Shown piece by piece: positions 43,001-58,000 of a DNA stretch of 64,000 bases (position 1 is its first letter; each line of letters opens with the position of its first letter). The DNA is taken from positions 73,139,104 to 73,203,103 of the forward strand of contig OV884014.1 of the NCBI GenBank assembly GCA_930367205.1, read 5' to 3'. The position numbers and the translations under genes were made by a program. The notes under the pieces were generated by a model that saw only the letters and a program-made list of their open reading frames with translations, made no database searches and had not been told where the DNA came from. Source of the DNA: Acanthosoma haemorrhoidale. Taxonomy: Eukaryota > Arthropoda > Insecta > Hemiptera > Acanthosomatidae.

Positions 43001-46000
43001 AAAACTTATGTTATATTAACTTCTTAAGTAAATTATCTATAAATTAAGGGAGAATGAACTTAATAACAAATTTTCTTACTCTCTACTTCTTGCTTACTAC
43101 CTGAGCATAAGCTATTTTCTATAAGTTTTAGCAGGTTTTTGTGTAATGACTAATTAATTTAAATAAAATTTCATATTGACTATGAATTTTGGCGTCTTAC
43201 ACCTAGTCAAGATTTCAATAAATATGTTAGTTAAGAACTTGTAAAAATTATAAACTTTGTTATTTTAAAATGAATGCCTTTAGAGATAGTTTCTTTTAAT
43301 ATTTAATATCTTTTAAAAGTATATGATAAACATTATTATAGTTATTTATACTTATTCGCCTGAAGTTATCATTATTCTTAGGGGACTAACTCCCAGAGAA
43401 ATAAATAAAATAGACCAGAATATTTTACCAAAACTGACATATTTTTATTACTTTTCATTTAAATTCATTCTAATTGACAGTAAACTAATAAGTATTGAAT
43501 TTCAAATAAGTAAGACAAGGATTAATAAAAATCAGTCCAACATAATCTGTAAAAAAACAAAATGCTGTGGTGACAGTTGGGTCTGAATGATAGTATACTC
43601 AAATTGATTGAAAACATGAAAAAGAAAACACTTTTAAAATGCATTTGTAATTTCAGTTTTCAACCATTCAATGTTCATTTTGTCCCACTCCCGTTCATAG
43701 TTTCAATATATAAGTATTTCTTCACTTCAATGCATTTGGAAAGTGCAAATTATTTCTAAAAAAAAGCGCTATTTCTATTTATCATGCGAACAATTATTTA
43801 GTTAGTAACATAATTTATATGGATAAATTATCAGAACATGATAAGAATAAATTAGGGGGGGAGTAAGGAACTAACTCTCAAGTTGAGCTTATATAAATCA
43901 GTGTTTCTAAGAGTCTTTGTCTCAAGCTCCGACAAATTTGTTTGTAATGGTATGGGAACCTCTCACATCTGTTTGAAATAGGACTACAACCAAAACGATG
44001 CAGCATAAAATGTTAAACTATAATTACTGAAAAATTAATTAATAGTTATGGTCTGTAATCCTATGGTTTTAATAATTAATAGCCATAGAATAGATAACAT
44101 GGTCGACACCTTTGACAAATGACCCTCTGGTGATATTTTTGAAGGTGCCTGGGACCATCTAAAGAGATAGCACATTGAAATAGCTGTTTTTAGATGGGAT
44201 ATCTCAGTTGGTATAATTGCACAGCCAGAGGCCTCTAGTTGACATCCCCGCCATGTCACAATATTTTTTCTTTGCCTAGTATTTACGGTTATAGAAGATT
44301 AGATAAAAATTAAAATTATCCACAATTGATAATTTCTAGTATCATTTATTTCAGGTTTCCCAAGTGAGACTTTTACCAGAAATAATAGACATGTATTAGA
44401 ATTAGCAAGGTCCATGCTCTCCACCATCCATTCCACCCCCCCCTTCACGTGAGGTTCCAAGGGAGCAAGACCAGTTCACTCAAGATGACAACCCTACATC
44501 TGGAGCAGTTTAGGTATAGAAAACTCTCTTGTAAATTGAAAACCTGCACGTTTTGAAAGATAACCTCACTTTGTTTTGTATTGAGGATTTAAAGCTGTTG
44601 ATCTGAGGAATAGGTAAGCTAGGTTTTCATGTCCTATCAAAAATTTTACAAGACCTATTATTCGCCTAACAAGATCTGTGAGCTGAGAAACACTGATTTA
44701 TAGGATTAAGGATTGTATTGGAAGTCCTAAAAAAAAAAAATTGAGTAACTGACATAAAACCTGTTGTGGTTTAGCACTTACCATACCTCTCTGAAGTAAA
44801 CAACCCTTAAGGCATATTGTTTCATGATGAATTCATGATACTTTCAATGAATGGATATTTTTTTTAATTAAATCTATACCAATGTGTTCTTTTTTTTTTT
44901 GACATTCAGTTTCTATTGTCTTTTCTGTGTCATTGTTGCCACACTATTACGGAAGTTTAGTAATGTAGGTATTAGAAATACTGATATTTGATGGAATGTA
45001 ACACACTTCCTTTGTCTTTTCACAAAAGTATATATTTCTATTAACATATAAGTTGTCTACTACCAAACCTCCAAATTATCTTCACATCATAAAATAATTT
45101 ATGTTCAAAAGGCAAAAATCATATCTGTGTAAATACAAGAAGAATTAATCCAGATGTACCTCAAGATGTACTGATTCCTATACTTCTTAATTTATTCTGT
45201 AATGACCTTTCCATGCCTACAACATTGCTGATGACACCCTAATTCTGTGCCACAGAGAAACCATTGAAGCTTCTATTACAAAACTTCAGGGGTCAGTCAA
45301 CCAAGTATCCTACTGGTTAATAAAATGGAAATTACAACTTGATCTTTCATAGTATATAACAAAATGTCTTACACAGCACAAATATCATCATGATAGATTA
45401 AGAAATATTAAAATTGATGATATACCAATCGATTGGAACACAAATTATCAGAGTGTTATTTGGACACCTATGGACTGTTATCTAATATCTTGGTGTATAT
45501 CTGGACACACAACTAAGAAACTAAACACAATGTACAAACTAAAAGTAACAGAAGCCTGCCACAATTGTAACCGTTCATCAATAGATACACATCACTAAAA
45601 CATACTTGAATTACATTACTTTAGAAGACACTCATATTCTCCATACCTGTCCTGTATGGCACTGCACTAGCAAGTCTATCAGGACAAGGCTTCAAACACT
45701 TCAGAATAAAATACTTCGGCTTGCCCTGGGAGCACCGTGGTTCATCAGGGTTCCCAACCTTATTTAGAATTGGGAATGCCCCCAATATCTCAATTTATAG
45801 AAGAACTTAAAAAGATATGTTATAACAGTCTACAATTATCTTCAGGGGCAGCCTCCTTCATTCTAGGCCAATCATAGATCTAGGGATTCCCCCCAGATTC
45901 AAGCCAAGGATCAAGACCTTTAAACTATTATTATTTTTTCATCTTTGATTAACATTTTGTGTAAAATAATAATGTATTGGTCTAAATAAATATATTTATT

Positions 46001-49000
46001 GATTGATTCTATAAAAAAGTGTTTTCGATAGCACACACCACAAATTCCAAGTGCTGATAATGGCAGTGTGTGCTACTGAAAGAACTTGTCGATAGAAATA
46101 TACACTGTTGTGTGAAGACAAAGGAGGTGTGTTCCCTTTTATTGATTTAAACCCGCAACCAGCAATAATAAGAATAACACTGATATGTAGTAGTATATTT
46201 GTACATGTAGTAAACTTACTCTTGGAATCGTGATTTCTATTAAGTGTTGCATTTGTAGGTATTGTAGCAATGCAATTAAGTTACTGGCATTTAGATGACT
46301 TATAATACTAGAAGATCCAAGGACATGTAGCTACATCAATTTTTTTGTATAACTTCCATAATAAAATATCAGTTAAAAAAATAAAATAAATAATGTATTA
46401 AAATTTTCATTTTTGTAATAATTTTTTATAATTAGAAAAATGTTACTCTATAGCTATTCCCTAAGTGAACAGAGAAAAATTGAAAAGTTAGAATAAGTGA
46501 GATATATCTTTTATACTTTTTTCACTTCATTAAAATTAATCTAAGAAATTTAGGCTTGGGCACTGACTGTAGTACTAATCTAGGGTCCTAGTTCCCAGCC
46601 AAATATTCACTAGATAGCTACATATATGTGAGGAGGTGAGATGCAAAACTCGTTCATTAAAAAAAAAGTCAAGGTGGATTTTTTCTAGCTCCTTAAGAAC
46701 GGAGCAAAACCAGCTCATTCATAAGATTTTAGCTTTTAAAAGTCACGACTTGTAGCAAAGCTAGCGGGGAGGGGGGTAGGTTGCTCATAAATAACGGCAT
46801 TTAGAAAAACACACACTCAAGTAAGTTATGAATACCGAATGTTCATATAAACTATTTTATTTGATTGTTCTATTCAATGAACTTCCACAATATGTAATTA
46901 CTTTAGTTTTAGAACAATCAACAAATTTCTACAGTTTGAAAAATAAAACAGAATAGAACCATAGAAACATGAAAACCTCGTCAAATATAGAACAGACTTC
47001 AAAAAAGTCATTGACACAATTGAACTATACAAAACTGACCTAGTGCAGTCAAGAGTAAACTTTACCCAACACAACAGAAGGACAAGAATATATCTTCTTT
47101 TATATGTTTTTTATTTATGTTGTTATTTTGTTGCTTTATATATTAAAAAATGTATAAATTATTTCTCAATGTTGTAAATATGATTGACAACTATACTGTG
47201 GAAAAAAAGAATATAACTATTACTATTTTAGTGCCTATTAAGTTGGATCAACAGAAATTTGAAAAATTTTTGGCAAAAACCTAACTTGCTGATTTTTTTC
47301 CCTAATGGAGAAAACTGACCATTGTTCATACTATATTCTTTTAAGGAATAGATAAATTTGGAATGCTTCCTAATAAAATTACCAAAAACTGCAAATTTAC
47401 TTGGATTATTAACAGAGCTTTGAAACAAATAGGAATATGGTGTGTAAAATGGCATAGATAGATCAATCTTTTTAGCATTGTAAAATCTGTAACAGGGTTT
47501 ATTATCATCTATAATGGAATAAAAAAAAAAAGTTTCAAAAGATCAACTGTTTGTTGTGGACTAGGGCTTCTCTACAGGAGGAAGTTAAAGAAAAGGTTCA
47601 ATGTAGAAAAATTATAAATAATGATATTCTTCTACATTCTCTCCACATTGCAGTTCCAGTGTACAGAGATTCTGCTACTGCCGCTAAGCCTTACCAAGCT
47701 TTGATATTGTTCTTGATACTTTCATTAATCTTATCATTATTCTTTCATTATTATTTTAAATCTATCTAGTGTTTAGCATATTTAATTTATAGTGCAAAAA
47801 AAAAAAAAAAATAGAAAAAATTGCTTTTGTTTATGATGAAATTTTAGATGAAAAATGCATGCAATTAAATTTTTTAAATATCCCAATTATACTTATTTGG
47901 TTTTAAGCATATTTTGTTTTATTGACAAAGTTGCCTCAGATAATAATTTAAGCAATACCAGAATATCTTTTTATAACAATAAAACCAAAGAAGTGATTGT
48001 GTTATGTCACATGTTATGGAGTGTCTAGAGAGAGGTGAAAGGGATTAAAAATCATTTTAGCAGCAGGGAGGAAATCACACGGCACAAAAGCACAGCTCGA
48101 AAATAGGGCAGGCTCTAGAGCACAAGCAAAACTTGGGTGCTAGCATTCAATGGTATAGTTGATAGCAAAAGCAAAAATAAATTAAAATAAAAATGAAAAA
48201 AAAAATTGTGACATTGAGCAGCGATGATGCCCAATAAATTAGTTCGCTCAAGTTTCTTGTTCATATTTTTATTTTCGAACTCTGCTTATAGAAAATGTAA
48301 CTGCCGTGGATTTCGGCCAAACTGCCATTTTTTTTTTGTATTTTAAGAATCGAGTATATTAAATATAAATAATGCAGTAATGACATGAATTATTTAAATG
48401 AAATATACTCCATTCCAGACAATCCGATGCAGTTGAAGAATAATGAATATTTTGTTATCAAACTAAATTTATTGGGCACAATATTTTTTACAGAGGATAC
48501 ACATGAATCATTAATTATTAGTGCAACAATTAACCAGTGTAGCGAGTTCATTCGTATACAATAATAAACAACCACATTTTAGTTATAATACAATATTTGC
48601 AGCTTTACATAAGAATTAACATTTTTTTTTTTACAATTGTATTTTTTATAACAAACAACAACATACTGATTTGTACAGTAGCTGATGGAAATATCTTAAG
48701 AAGCAGAGAAGCATTTTGTATTAAAGTAATTGGATTTAATGTTGAATTATTCATGTTGGTATTTTAAAGAACAACACGTTATAAAGAACAACTTTGGCAT
48801 ATGCCATATGAGATATACTTTGAAAAGTAGCTAAATATTATCTCATTAAATACCGTAATATTTTTATGAAGAGAATTAAAAACCATCTAAAAATTTATGT
48901 GAACATAGTTAAAAGCATTTATGAAATATAAATATTCCTTCTAGGCAGAGATTAAATAACTGATTTTTGATCAGGCCCTTGCGTTTTTTTTTAATAACCA

Positions 49001-52000
49001 TTAAAAGCATATTATTTGACACAAACAGTAATTTATGGAAGCTTTAGAACATTGACACCAATCAATTCTTTAGAACTAGGGAGAGAAGTAAAGATAAAAG
49101 ATAATTAGTAAAGATTGTTAGTTATTTAATCTTTTATTAAGTCTTTCCAAGTAAATAGATCTTCAAAGTGAGTAATACATTTACGTAGACATTTATATAA
49201 AATATAGATATTTTTCTTTTACTAAAATTTTTTGAATTGTTTGAAAACTAAATATACTTAATACAAAATAGCCAAAATACAAAAATAATTGGGTTTAAAA
49301 AGTATAATGGGCAACACTTTATTTTCGCAAGCCTTCTAAAAAAACAGGAATCAAAACCCCAACATTGATATAAACTATTATTGAAATGTATAACTGATAA
49401 TAAAGGGTTAGCATATTTTCTTTTCTGTTATCTCTTAAAAAAAAATAACAAGGTTTCCTCTCCTCTCTAATCCAAAATTGTAACTGTTTAACAATAATTG
49501 GAATGATGAAATATTTATTTGTAATTCTTAATAAAATACTTCTCTGCTGCCTTAAGTATTGTTTAAAACATAAAAACAAAAACCAATATCTAAGTAATTC
49601 TTCAAAAGTTATTTTCCAACACTTACAACTTCTCTTTGTATCTAAAAATATTTCTATTAATTTTTGAAATTAATGCTATAAACTTTAATGAACTGATGCC
49701 AATACTACCAGTGCACTACCTGTCAGTGAAGACAGGAACCCCTACTTCGTCCCAAGAAATGAGTTCCTCCTTACGCCGATAGATAATGCCCACTCCAATG
49801 ACAACTTGACGAAGTTGTTTTTTCCTCTGAGTAGTATTGGTAATTACAGTTTTTTTTTTCAATGGTCAAACTGGTTCTTCCTTCAGTCAGGATCGCCTCT
49901 CCATCTTCTGGGTTTTAGACGGCTTATTTTCAAGGATTTTTTTATATTTCATTTTCAGAATAAATGAGCAATGCCTCAACAAGCTGAAAGAGGGACCACT
50001 CTGACCACCAGACAATAGTATTGTATTATATACACTACATTTTGTTTTATTTGGAAAATAGCTTTTGAGAAACCATAGAAACAAGTTTGACTCGACTATA
50101 AAATCTAGCATATTTCAAGCTGATTTGATTTATTTTTTATATAAAAATTTCTATAAGTTTTACATTGTTTTAAATCTTCTTATTACAAATGATCTATGCA
50201 TCATTTTAAACGACTCTTATACAAGTGTAAATTATGTAATTAAATCAACATAAATTGAAATAAAGCAACAGTTAAAACAAGGAATGTAAAATAAATGTAA
50301 GGCACATGCAGGCATGCAACTGTGGTAATAACCTACATAGCAACAATGCAGCATTGAAGTTTGAACTGTTATCATTTATAAATATTGCTTAGCATTATTA
50401 CAAAAGAATAGGAATTTAAGTGCATGTAATCAACAGGAGAAAAACAAAAATGTTTTGATGTGGTTCAATATTTCATCAAAACACAATCCCCACTTGATTT
50501 ATTTTAGAAAAGTAAGAAAAATATTAATTACTGTATTACGTGTCAGTTTTTCTGAATCTAACCTGTCATCAGAATTGAATTTAAATTGCTGTAAGAAAGA
50601 GCACCAGCTAACTAAATAGTCAGTATAATGTATAATTTATTATTGGCACGTTGCATAAAGGAGAAGCTTTTCCTCTTTGAAATAATTTATTAACTGTTGT
50701 AGTTAAGTTCAGTTTAATTCTTCATAAAAGCACTAAAAAATATTTAATCTCTGAATACGCAAATGTGTACTGACAGGAAAACATTATTGGCACCCATGGA
50801 TTTTGGCATCTTTAGACTCATTGACTGATTTGTACTATTGGTTGTTACTTAGTTTATTAAAACTTAGAGTTATACACACACAATTTTTATCCCTTAATAT
50901 AAGATTAATAATGACTGTGAAATCTCTGATGGATATAATAAGGTAGGAACCTCAGTGCAGCGATAGAATCAAGAGTACTAGAGAAGAGTATGAGACTGTA
51001 AGTTCTAAATTTGTCACTATTTCACCACTTATATTTTTTGTATGTAAAATAAGAAAGATTTATTTGGAGGAAAGCAAATTTATTTAGAGAAAGAGAGAGT
51101 ATGTGAGAGAAATTTGTTTAGTATTAGAAAAGGTCAAGACGTACACAAATTATAGATTGGAAGCCCATTTGAAATCCTTTTGTTCCTTCATCATAATTTA
51201 TTTTGGAAGACTGCTATTTCAAAAGTAAAGTTGAGCAAGTAAATAGTAATAGGGCCTATGTCTAATCTTAAATCCCAAACACAATGCTCCACATGACAAG
51301 GTAACAACCCGTGACATGGACGGGAAGCATAAGTGTTTTCTCATAGTAAAGGGATTATAAAATGAATTATAATTAAACATCAATCAATATGCTATAATGA
51401 TATTTTACAGGGTAAGTTTTATTGAAAACAGATGAAATTTCAAGTATAAAGGATTAGCTTAATTAAATCCAAGAGCAGGATCATTTTGAGTGGGTATTTA
51501 AAATCAATAGACTAAGTACAAAGATATGTGAATAGACCATACCACAAGCAATGCCTGCTATCAAAAGCCTAATCAAACTGCACTAATCAACTATTAAAAT
51601 ATCCTACTGGATATGATAAACAAGAAATAGACAAGATGTAGTGAAGGAGATAATATTAATTATTCGTTATTAAGATAAATAACTGTAGCATAGAGATTAA
51701 GATACTGACTTGATGGATCATGAATTTTATTTTATTAAATAAAAAGAGTGAATTCGGAAAATACAAGAAAAAAATCAGGAATACTTGGGAAAACACTTAA
51801 AATTGAGACATAGGCCATAAGCATTATTAACTTGCCAAACAATGAATTTAAAATCTGCATATTTATGTGAGTTCAACTGGTTTAAATATTAAAATTGTAT
51901 TTCTGAAATCAAACCATTTCAGGAAAGGTGTTTAAATTTCAAAATCAGATTCTTTCCCAATTCATTTAGATTAGAATTTGCATTAGTATTTTATTAAATG

Positions 52001-55000
52001 GAAATTTTTTTTTTAATATTACTCAATTTAAGGAAGTTTGCAAACACCCAGATTTCACCTATTATAAAAATCATTTTTCAATTTAAAGAGCACTTAAAAT
52101 CTTAATAATAATACGTTTTTATTGCTTAGAAGGGTCAAAGTAATAAAAAAGTAGATATATTAAATTCTGAAGGGTAACCGGAGTTGGCCTGAGTGCCTTA
52201 ATTTTTATTTTTTTAATTTAGTAGATAGTAGAGAAAAAAAAATCCTAATTGATTAAAAACACCTATTGAATTTAAAACGATAAACTCTCTGTCCCAAATA
52301 ATAAATAAAAAGAAGATACCTGTCATGCTGAAAACATTACAGGAAAAAAATTCAATTAATATACATCAGCAATTAATTCTTTCAAAACTTTAAAGCTTAA
52401 GTTTAAAGTGAAGATTTAATACTTAACTTATATACCACTAATATCAGACTAACTATATAGATTAATTAATATGTTTTAGTTAAGAATGACCAGAGAAATG
52501 ACTAGATGGCTGTTACCAAGGCAGTGACAATCACAATGTACGAAGACATTTGGTGTTACCAAATGAGGGAGAAACGTTTCTTTTTAGGGATATGATTGAC
52601 AGTAATCTTTTTCAATGAAGCTGGATGTGCCCCCTTCCTTGGCTTGAAGAGGTTTACCTGGAGTCCAACTTTGATCTTCTTGGTGAGAGCGCCCTGCGGG
52701 AAGACAGCCTGCACCTGGGGGACAACAGTCGATGAGACCATTCCTCCTTCTGGGCCAATGGCATGCACTTCTTGTCTCACTCGCGAAACGACAGCAATGT
52801 AGTGTGGGAATTCAGTAGTCAGTATCCTGGTTGTCCTTGCTCCGTCATCCAGACCAGCCATTTCTGAAATAATCGATCACAATATGGCTTATAAAAATTT
52901 TTTAGTACAAATATTAGTAAAACTTTAAATCAAACTAGAGATCACGCAAAAGTGTCCAAGAAATGAATATAAGTAATGGTATTTCAATATCTTTAGTTTT
53001 TTATTTCTAGGTACTTTTTAACCAATGTAACCAATCAAGAATATGACATGATGAAACCTGAATTTAATCAGGACCACGCCTTTAACTAAATCTTGTGACA
53101 GTAATTAATTAAGAGCTTATGAATGGAGGCAGTAAAACGCTCCAACTATCGCCTTTCGCCCTTCTCCAGTGGTAGGTGCTCTTCATTTGCGACTTTACTG
53201 GCTGTGCTTGTAAATTTATAACTCATTTCAAATATTCTGGTAGCCAATGAAAGGCAATGGCATTCTTCATTAATGCTCATGATGAATTATGTCTTGGGAT
53301 AACAACAGATTACCACATATTTCAGTGCTTGTACCCAGTTGAGATGTTTGTAACATTCTTCTAACCACCAATGATTCCTTGAATTTCTCCTTTATGATAC
53401 CATTACAACTCATACCTTCAGAACTTTTTCCAATTCAAATCAGCCATAAAATCCCAATGTACCAGTTCCACCAATTACACATGCACCCCCTAGATCAGGT
53501 GTTCTTTGATGATCTGTGAAAAATTCAGGGACTTTCAGACTCTTCCAATTTTTAAAACCACACTAATATTTTCTATCTTCCTTCTACTTACTAGAAAGAA
53601 TTATTATAGCAATCATTGATAAGAAATAGCTAGCCTTGTTTCCCTAGAATCATATTGTCTGCCAGTTGACTTTTTGATTCATTTGAGAAAATAAATTGAC
53701 ACTTTTTCAAAGCCGAAAATGTCTTTTAATAAAAATGGTGGAAAACCAAAGAGAAAGATTATGTCACTATTGGAATCTATACCATATTAGATAGATTGGA
53801 ACCTGGAATTATTGCATCTAGTTTAGGGGTTAAGTATGGTGTTAATTACTTTATGTTTAGATATTTTAACAATATCTGCCACTGTAAAAAAGCATATTAT
53901 TCTCAGCTTTCTTTAAGAGGAGGAGTATGGAATACCCATTGGATGAATGAGGTTAAATAAACAATCTTCAACTCTGATTTGTTTGTTACCAGCTTCTATA
54001 AATAATTTATAATAAAACACTCACCTTCATTATCAAATGAGTGACTGACAATTTCTTGAATGGCTTCGTCACTTGCTTCGAAAGTATGTTCACGCCAGGT
54101 CTCACCATTGTCACTTCGGAGTATAACCATTTCTCTCTCCTTTCCACGAAGCGACCCAAAGTGAGGAACCTCTATCATCACAGGTCTAAAAACAATGATG
54201 ATCATTTCTTATTAAATACAGTAAATTTAAACTAAAAAGACTCAAATATAAGTAATATGTAGCTCTTATACCACTTTCATAATAAACCATAAAGCTTAAT
54301 GTTTCCAGATCACTAACTTTTGATTTCAGAATCGATTTTAGCCGAAAAACAAACTTTTTGCATAGATTTTAAGAATTCCCCCCAAAAAAATTATAAAAAT
54401 CACAGTATAATACTAATGCTAACAAAAAATATGATTAAAAGAGAGCAGGTACTGCGGGGGACACAAAATTTCTAATTTGTGCCACCCACAAGTAGTCCAT
54501 TATTCATGGGAAATTTAGCGCTAATATGACAACAAACAGAAATCGTTGTCATTATTTGTGACAAATTTAGTCTGAATCAAATAATTATATAAAAAATTAT
54601 AAAAAGATTTTCAAGAGGAAAAAGAGTGTCAAATTTAGGCGGAAGAGGTGAAATGTTAAGATATTAACTCTCTCCAGGCTAGGTAAGCACAAGGTGCTGA
54701 GCTATATTCTAGGGGAATTTGGCGCATATACATATACTGGATATAAAATTTTTAAGAAAATCATAGCATTACAGTTTACATAAAAATATAACTTTTCATA
54801 CAAATTAATTACCCTAAGAACTTTGCTCCTACTGGACCCAATTCAAGAATCCTGCTAGCCAAAGCTTCCCCTTCCATGAGTGGAGGCGGGTGTGGAAGCT
54901 TGTCCCTTTTGAGGTATCGACAGGTTACTCGAAGAGGCATTGCTGCCCTTCGTGGTGGCACTATTACCCTCACTCCTGAATGTCTACATCCTCTCATGGC

Positions 55001-58000
55001 ACCTCCTCTTGCATCCACCAAAAAGCTCACCAGGAAACTATTTGATTATATTGAGATTAGTTTATATTTAAAAATAATAAATACAAAATATGGGAAAACC
55101 AAGATAGTAATAGAACCAAAAACCAGATTTCTAAATGCATGATGTAAGTGATTTAGTCTTTTTGTGTAATAATGTAGCTTTTCATTATAACTAAGTTTGT
55201 TATGGGTTTAGTTCCATTACACACTCCAACATAAGGATGGAAGGGCAAGTAACAACAGACCATCATATTATCTTAACTGGAGAGGAAGTGCTAATTCCAT
55301 TCCATTGGGCAGCAAGGAAATAAAATCTCACATGATTCTTGGCCTAGAGAAATTTAAACCTGTGCTCAACCATTGTAACCACTAAGTAATATAATAAAGT
55401 TTTAAATAACTGATTTTAAGAACTTATTGATAATTATATCTTTATTTTAAAAAATACTTATGAGTAAACTTTTAACTGCTAATATATGCAAGTTGGCTCT
55501 TTATACACATTACCACCCAGTGTGGCAAGAAGGTAATACCAGACACTCAAGCCAGCTTCAGTGTCGGGTAGGACCTGCCCCATGTATTTGTAATTTTATT
55601 TTAAGATAAAATTATCTCCTAGTGCCATGGGCATTACAAAAGATAGGAATACCTGCAGATAGCCAACACTAGGCAACACAGTGCCCTAAATGACGTTTAT
55701 CTAAAAAATAAAACACACTAGCTACATTATAACATATGTTTTGCTTTATGAATTTCATTGTGGTAATCCCATATTGTAGTAATAAAAAGGAAGAATGTTG
55801 AGCAGTTTAATATAAATGTAGTAAATATTCATCGATGAATAAATCTTAATTTTATTTATTTTAAATGATAAGTGAATAGAAGTTGTTTTTAGTTCTATAA
55901 GCAATGAAACTACAACAAATTATTACAGCCTAAAATTAACAAAAAATAATAATGTAAACATATATGAAAAACTTACTTCCTCCATTGAAGTTTTCTGTAT
56001 AATCCAATTCGAAAGCATAAAAATAACATTAAAAGAGTAGTTACTTTGAAGTTTTTTCTTGAAGCTTTTAAAACAGTACTAATAAAAATAATTATAATAT
56101 AACTTCTTACCCAACTTGCTGTGGATGTTTGCCGATATCAATATTATCTGCCATATGGAATTGTGTGTAAGTCTCCTTGATGTGCTGAGGACTGACAGTG
56201 TCATCAATGGCTGTTGGTGGTCCTAATTGGAGTCACAAAATTAATTAAATTGAAATTTAAAAATAAAAGTATAGATTAAATAGATTGTGCACAGATTTTT
56301 CACCTACTAAGCAGTAATCCCTAGATGACCAAGAAGTATCCAAGGTCACTTAACTATTCTAAGTTTCTGAGCATTTTTCACATGTCACAATTTTTTTAGA
56401 AGCCTTTCTCCTAATGTTTTTTTTATTGGCCATAATAGTATTATAAGCCTCTTTTTTTTTTTTCTTCTAATTATGAAACTTTTGATATTAATTGACATAA
56501 AACCATAAATTTGGTATTGCACGCAAACTATTATCTATATTATTTGACAAGAAGGAATCGTCCTTTGCCTCTCTCTGATAGCTTGTATATTTAACAATTT
56601 CTGTCTGTTTTGTAATTGCTTGAATAGCACTCTGGGAATACAATTGATTCTTGAATTTTTAATGGGAGTTAAATACTAATTAGATGATAAAAAACCATAA
56701 ACAGTTTACCTATGTTGTCCCTGTTGTCTCTTTCATCCCTGGTAACATCGATCGGAAGTGAATCATCTCCGAGACCCTTCATCTCATCAACAGTAAGATA
56801 GTGGTAAGGCTGCTCACTGAGCATTGTATCCTCGCCTAATTAAAATAGCAGTTATATCACAGGTAAGCAAATGTAACAACATTGTAAGGATTAATATAGC
56901 ATAAAAATATATATCCTGAATGGGGATGATAGACACAGAATGCAATCTGGTTTCAAAGAGCAGCAAAGCTGCTATTTATAGCTTATGGTTGTAGTTTACT
57001 ACATTGCAAAATATGAGATAACTATATATTTTTAAATAAGTGGCAGCATTTCACTCCTTCATTAGCATATGAATAATGGAGGAGGTAATTAACAGACTTG
57101 TGTCAAAACTATTTTTCAAATGATAATATATCACACATATTTTTACACAGCAGCTACAGATAACAGAACAGTTTCTGTAAGGTTTTATAGTTATTAATTA
57201 CTTAGACTATGAATGCATGTTACATCTATAATTTTTAAGTAAAATATCTGAAGTGAAGCAGTGAATGAACTACAAAATACTGGCTGGTAGATTTTTTAAA
57301 ATAATTGAAACCGCTAAATAAGTCTGTAACAACTAAATTTCAACGAAAAATAAGAAAAAAACTTTATATTTTATTTTTCATAGAAATAGTGTTGACTATA
57401 TTATGTCACAATCATAAAATTTTGTAACAAAAGACATATAATATATGTCAAGGTTCACTAAAATTCTTACATTTTGTTTATTTATGACAGTACATGAGTG
57501 ATAGAGAACATAAAGCAAAGCAAAATTCATGCAATTTATAATGAGCATATCACTTTGTGAGTTTTTTATTTTGATAAATATTTTTTAAATAAGCACATTG
57601 ATGTAGTTAGTACTTTATACGAAGACAAAAATAAAATTAGCGGTAAAAAAGTAGCTTTATTTACATATTTATTAAGTCACTGTGCAAACACCAGTTTCAA
57701 AGAAAAACTATATATAAATTACTTGCAAAAGTTTAATATAAACACAAATACCGCTCTTCAAGATTACCCAGAAATAAAACCATATGAGTTTTGTAAAGTG
57801 AATTTGTAGGGAATCAACCGGTTTAGTAGTAAAGAGAAAAACATTGTACTCTCATAAATACAGATACAGATAAAGAGTTACATTTGGCATTGGAATTATT
57901 CATCTGTAATATATATTATTGGATAAAGGGACATGCAGATTACAAATAACAATGCTAATTGGAATACTATAATAATAATAATAATAATAATAGTAAAATA

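Larger units (their letters stand above)
41082..52657 (-). other. 11.6-kb intron between exons G and H
   Basis: AT-rich intron. It holds a tRNA-like fragment near 41.4 kb, a possible inverted-repeat element at 43.9-44.7 kb and a reverse-transcriptase relic at 45.1-46.0 kb. The rest (46-52.6 kb) shows no gene that I can support. Confidence 0.65.

Noticed and set aside
54876..55142. 88-aa plus-strand ORF
   Set aside because: It is antisense to exon E; the minus strand carries the conserved ZU5 sequence.
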